DNA from: Nanobdellota archaeon | Lineage (GTDB): Archaea; Nanobdellota; Nanobdellia; Woesearchaeales; GW2011-AR9 | DNA: 8,480 nt | Assembly (NCBI GenBank): GCA_030695685.1 | Contig: JAUYPT010000026.1 | Location: 1-8,480, forward strand | Direction: 5' to 3' | In this document: positions 5,460-8,480 of the stretch, in pieces | How the letters are laid out: every line of letters begins with the position of its first letter | Position numbering within the stretch: position 1 is the stretch's first letter | Translations under genes and position numbers: made by a program | Notes under the pieces: model-generated | Databases searched by the model: none | What the model was told of the DNA's origin: nothing | Seen by the model: the letters and a program-made list of their open reading frames with translations, nothing else

Positions 5460-7178
5460 GTGGCAACAAACGACGAAAAACAAGAGATTTCATCTCATTC
5501 TGGAGAACAGGAACATCAACAGAATCATCAACAGGATCATTCCTCTACGCATCACTCGTCCAAACTGAAAGATGATGATATTATCGATTTTTCCCGGGTT
5601 AAACATGCTATTACTCATTTTTTCAAGAATCTGACCAAAAAAGAATCAGGAAGAGAATCAGAAAATAGTTTTCAAGAAGAAAATTCACCTGCTTATTTTT
5701 CTCTGACGACAACTGTAATGTCTGTCAAAAAACATTCCCGCTGGCTGATCCCGCTGTTGTGCATCCTTATTGCCATGAGTCTTTCCATTTACCTGCGAAC
5801 AATGCCGCAGCGGCTGCCGGTAACGGAGCAATGGGCGCAGCAGCCGGTGTACAATTTTTACCGTGACCAAATTGTTGCGGCAGTGGACAAACAAAATCCT
5901 CATCTCCCGCCGAATATCAAAGATTCCATGGTTGAAAAAGAATGGGTGAAAGTGAAAACAGAAAATGCAAAACTGCTGCAGGACCAAATTACTGACCTCT
6001 CCAAACAATATCAAGATATGTTTCGGGATGATACTGGAACACTCTATCTTTTAGGCATCGACCCTTACTATTACTATCGCCAATCATATTATGTCCTTAA
6101 AAACGGATTTCCCGGCAGCGAGATGAACGATGGCGTATTATGGGATTCGTACCGCTTAGCGCCGATTGGACGTGAAGCGGAATGGAATTTTCACAATTGG
6201 TTTGGCGCTGTATGGCACCGCATCATGAATCTCTTTGGTGATTTTTCCTTGCTCTATACCTTTTTCTTTGTCGGCACTGTCTTTTCGGCATTAACAGTCA
6301 TTCCTGGATTTTTTATTGGAAAAAGATTGACCCAGAATAATGTCGGCGGATTTTTTGTAGCTATCTTGCTGGCATCATCTGCTTTTTTTGTTTCCCGAAC
6401 GACAGGAGAAAGTTCTGATACTGATGTCTATGCTGTTTTTTTCCCTGTGCTGATAACATGGTTATTTATTGAAGCGCTGGAAGCAAAAACGATGAACAAA
6501 AAAATGGTCTGGATGGCTTTGGCAGCATTTTCTACAGGAGTATTTAGTTTTGCCTGGACTGGCTGGTGGTACATTGCTGTTTTTATCATCGCAACGCAGC
6601 TAGTTCATCTTCTGTATCTCCTATTTAATCATCGAAAAACGATTGCTGTTTCCTTCCGACAGGGAATTTTGTCATCGCCTCTCTATCTTGTAGGATTATA
6701 CATCGGACTTTCTGTCATAAGCATTAGTCTTTTTACAACTCGCAGGCAATCATTACGGCTTCTGCTTGGGCCGTTACAGTTTCTTAAACTTAAGGCTGTT
6801 GCGGTAAAGACTGCCTGGCCTAATATTCGCACGACAGTTGCAGAGCTGAATGTCGTGCCGTTAGATAATGTTATTGCACAACTCGGTGGAAAATTCCTCT
6901 TCTTCCTGGCAATACTCGGGATTCTCTTCCTCCTGCTGCGGAAAAATAAAGAGGGAAAAAGAGACATTCATTATTCTTTCTTTCTGGCAGTATGGCTTAT
7001 TGCGTCGTTGTATGCAACATCAAAAGGAGTTAGGTTTATTCTTCAGGCAACTCCGGTGTTTTCCATCGCGCTTGGCGTTTGTCTAGGGATGGTTTGGGAT
7101 TATGGATCACAGTGGACATCACGGCATCTCAAAGTTCCCAAACTTATTGCTGCGGTCGTTTTTTTTGTAGCGTTATAG
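5460..7178 (+). CDS. aglB: Oligosaccharyltransferase AglB/STT3, membrane part up to an in-frame TAG
   Basis: AglB moves a lipid-linked glycan onto Asn of secreted proteins at the outer face of the membrane. This 572-codon part holds the multi-helix membrane domain. Residues 1 to about 90 are a polar cytosolic tail rich in His and Gln (six His between 13 and 32). TM1 is at about 93-112. The first outer loop carries the metal-binding IDPYYYYR (D201). The second acidic motif is ESSDTD (D320, D322), and the TIXE-type motif is TVAE (459-462). All match catalytic sites of the family. The GTG start is forced by an in-frame TGA just upstream at 5454. The frame is stopped by TAG at 7176-7178 inside the last membrane helix (from about residue 562), and continues unchanged after it. 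Alone, this part would lack the WWDYG-containing domain and should be inactive. Confidence 0.9.
   Translation: MATNDEKQEISSHSGEQEHQQNHQQDHSSTHHSSKLKDDDIIDFSRVKHAITHFFKNLTKKESGRESENSFQEENSPAYFSLTTTVMSVKKHSRWLIPLLCILIAMSLSIYLRTMPQRLPVTEQWAQQPVYNFYRDQIVAAVDKQNPHLPPNIKDSMVEKEWVKVKTENAKLLQDQITDLSKQYQDMFRDDTGTLYLLGIDPYYYYRQSYYVLKNGFPGSEMNDGVLWDSYRLAPIGREAEWNFHNWFGAVWHRIMNLFGDFSLLYTFFFVGTVFSALTVIPGFFIGKRLTQNNVGGFFVAILLASSAFFVSRTTGESSDTDVYAVFFPVLITWLFIEALEAKTMNKKMVWMALAAFSTGVFSFAWTGWWYIAVFIIATQLVHLLYLLFNHRKTIAVSFRQGILSSPLYLVGLYIGLSVISISLFTTRRQSLRLLLGPLQFLKLKAVAVKTAWPNIRTTVAELNVVPLDNVIAQLGGKFLFFLAILGILFLLLRKNKEGKRDIHYSFFLAVWLIASLYATSKGVRFILQATPVFSIALGVCLGMVWDYGSQWTSRHLKVPKLIAAVVFFVAL
5514..5540 (+). 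repeat. 12-nt tandem repeat in the His-rich tail of AglB
   Basis: CATCAACAGAAT is followed directly by CATCAACAGGAT and then CAT. It encodes HQQN-HQQD-H near residues 19-27 of the cytosolic tail. It probably arose by slippage and may vary in length between strains. Confidence 0.7.
7176..7178 (+). other. In-frame TAG inside aglB (codon 573)
   Basis: The reading frame is identical on both sides: AVVFFVAL, TAG, then LLFRQPIEDGYHQAYNSV. No frameshift is involved, although an eight-T run (7159-7166) lies just before. The residue falls within a transmembrane helix. Single-base changes could restore Leu (TTG), Trp (TGG), Tyr (TAT/TAC), Gln, Lys, Glu or Ser; the first three suit a membrane helix. 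Confidence 0.9.
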
Positions 7179-7238
7179 TTATTATTTCGCCAGCCGATTG
7201 AAGATGGCTATCATCAAGCGTATAATTCTGTTCCCAGC

Positions 7239-8303
7239 ATGAATGATGCCTGGTATGATACGCTTACGAAGATTAAAAACGAGGCTCCTCAAAATATAAT
7301 CATCACTTCTTGGTGGGATTTCGGACACTGGTTTAAGGCGATTGCAGACCGCCCTGTTACGTTTGACGGCGGGACGCAAGTAGGCCATGGTGCTCATTGG
7401 GTCGGAAAATCTCTGCTGACAAATGATCAAGCAGTTACGGTTGGTATTCTTCGGATGCTCAACTGCGGGCAAAATACTGCTTTTGAAGAATTAAATCTGA
7501 TCTTGAATGATACATTAAAATCAATAACCACCATCAACACTATTATACTGCAGTCCAAAGAACAAGCTGCTCAGACGTTACAGAGTCACGGCGTAACGGC
7601 TGATCAAAGAGCATTGGTTCTTCAATATACTCATTGTGCTGCACCGCCGGATTACTTTATTACTTCTGAGGATATGGTTGGAAAATCCGGTGTCTGGGGC
7701 CATTTTGGCAGCTGGAATTTTGAAAAGGCTGTCTTCTATCAGAAAACAAAAAAACTTTCCCGCGATGAGGCGGTTCAGTATTTTACCGCTACTTTTAACA
7801 TGAGCAGAGAGCAGGCCAATAAACTTCATGCCGAAATCCAGGCAGAAGAAAATGCAGATTCCTGGATTGCTCCCTGGCCGGGGTATGGAAGTATGTTCCG
7901 TAATTGCGATGAACTGCCAGAGAATAAAGTTCGTTGTGCAACCTCTATTCGCAGCGGGGAAACACTATCTTTTATTGTTGATACTAAATCTTATGATGTC
8001 CATTTAGAAAACGGCCAAGATATTGTTCCTAATTCAATAGTTTATACCACTGCAGATGGTGTTGAAGAAAAAATGCTTTCCGGGAAAAACATCGGCCTTT
8101 CATTGGTTCTGACATCGAATGAGAACAGGCATCAATTTATGCTTGCCGATCCTCTTCATGCTTCGAGCACATTTACAAAATTATTTTTCTTAGATGGGAA
8201 AGGAATGAACTGTTTCAAAAAATTTGATGATGTTAACAGCGCTGTTACGGGCAGAGTGATTACCTGGGTTTTAGAGGATTATGATTGTCCTTTGAAAAGA
8301 TAA
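7239..8303 (+). CDS. aglB: Oligosaccharyltransferase AglB/STT3, C-terminal outer domain
   Basis: This is the continuation of the upstream aglB frame; the frame is open from 7179, and the ATG at 7239 is only the first Met after the stop (codon 594 of the joined gene). It holds the signature SWWDFG (W618 to G622 in joined numbering), the family's WWDYG acceptor-binding motif, followed by the soluble outer domain. I could not place the DK/MI motif with confidence. The joined protein would be 947 residues, normal for archaeal AglB. Translated from 7239 by itself it would have no membrane segment or signal peptide and would stay in the cytosol, so independent function is unlikely. I see no clear promoter of its own. 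It is intact to a TAA, with no further stops, which argues that the break is recent or is read through. Confidence 0.9.
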   Translation: MNDAWYDTLTKIKNEAPQNIIITSWWDFGHWFKAIADRPVTFDGGTQVGHGAHWVGKSLLTNDQAVTVGILRMLNCGQNTAFEELNLILNDTLKSITTINTIILQSKEQAAQTLQSHGVTADQRALVLQYTHCAAPPDYFITSEDMVGKSGVWGHFGSWNFEKAVFYQKTKKLSRDEAVQYFTATFNMSREQANKLHAEIQAEENADSWIAPWPGYGSMFRNCDELPENKVRCATSIRSGETLSFIVDTKSYDVHLENGQDIVPNSIVYTTADGVEEKMLSGKNIGLSLVLTSNENRHQFMLADPLHASSTFTKLFFLDGKGMNCFKKFDDVNSAVTGRVITWVLEDYDCPLKR

Positions 8304-8327
8304 AGTGTTACTTATTGTTTTTGTACG

Positions 8328-8480
8328 ATGACAAAAATAGCTTTTGTTGGGGACATTCACGGCGATGTAGATCTGATGCTTTCTAAAGCACAAGAATTAA
8401 ATGCAGACCTCATTATTCAAGTTGGTGATTTTGGAACGTATGTTTCTGAAGAAAGATTAGATAAAGCAAGCGCAAGACAC
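8328..8480 (+). CDS. Metallophosphoesterase, N-terminal part cut by window end
   Basis: Fifty-one codons are visible. The start MTKIAFVGDIHGD contains the calcineurin-like metal-binding GDxH (D9, H11), and IIQVGDFG contains the second GD motif (D34) at the usual distance. These bind the two metal ions that cleave phosphate esters. The substrate cannot be told from this fragment; small YfcE/Icc-like phosphodiesterases and protein phosphatases share the motifs. The ATG follows the aglB stop by 24 nt. There is no good TATA box at leaderless distance (only a GATAAAG around the aglB stop), so it may be co-transcribed with aglB. Confidence 0.85.
   Translation, partial: MTKIAFVGDIHGDVDLMLSKAQELNADLIIQVGDFGTYVSEERLDKASARH

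Noticed and set aside
7159..7178. Frameshift at the eight-T run as cause of the aglB break
   Set aside because: The frame is the same before the run, between the run and the TAG, and after the TAG, so a single indel cannot explain it.
7182..7472. 96-codon minus-strand open frame over the aglB junction
   Set aside because: It is opposite conserved aglB coding sequence, including the WWDFG motif, and shows no recognisable product.
8314..8323. TATTGTTTTT as a terminator after aglB
   Set aside because: Only five T in a row, with the next start codon a few bases later; too weak to call.

Overview
The window looks like chromosomal DNA from an archaeon, most likely a small-genome DPANN lineage of the Woesearchaeota/Pacearchaeota kind. 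The evidence is an Orc1/Cdc6 replication initiator, an AglB/STT3-type oligosaccharyltransferase, and TATA-like elements centred about 25-28 nt before several start codons with no Shine-Dalgarno sequence, as expected for leaderless archaeal transcripts. The lineage is an inference from protein style; no rRNA is present.

Layout. Positions 1-1866 (+) hold the 3' part of a gene for a membrane-anchored, extremely cysteine-rich protein: a hydrophobic N-terminal segment, a Thr-rich linker, then about 22 disulfide-type repeats of 24-25 residues. Next comes serS (1912-3195, +), complete with class II synthetase motifs, then a 116-residue two-helix membrane protein of unknown role (3247-3597, +). A small secreted or lipoprotein-like gene lies on the minus strand (3636-4055, with an alternative start at 4139). 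It is divergent from orc1/cdc6 (4145-5212, +). A 247-nt AT-rich gap (5213-5459) follows, with two clear inverted repeats; it is a candidate replication origin and/or the regulatory region for aglB. aglB occupies 5460-8303 (+) but is interrupted by an in-frame TAG at 7176-7178. A metallophosphoesterase gene starts at 8328 and runs off the window.

How the genes relate. Most genes seem to have their own promoter, so this is a string of single-gene units rather than one operon. serS serves translation and cdc6 replication initiation. aglB and the Cys-rich protein both concern the cell surface, but nothing in the sequence links them directly.

The main point of interest is aglB. All catalytic motifs I can recognise are intact on both sides of the amber codon, the frame is unchanged, and the codon falls in the last transmembrane helix. 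It may be a recent nonsense mutation, a sequence error, or a TAG that is read through. The only other annotated gene ending in TAG is serS, which has a TGA two codons later. I found no RNA gene, CRISPR array or insertion sequence.
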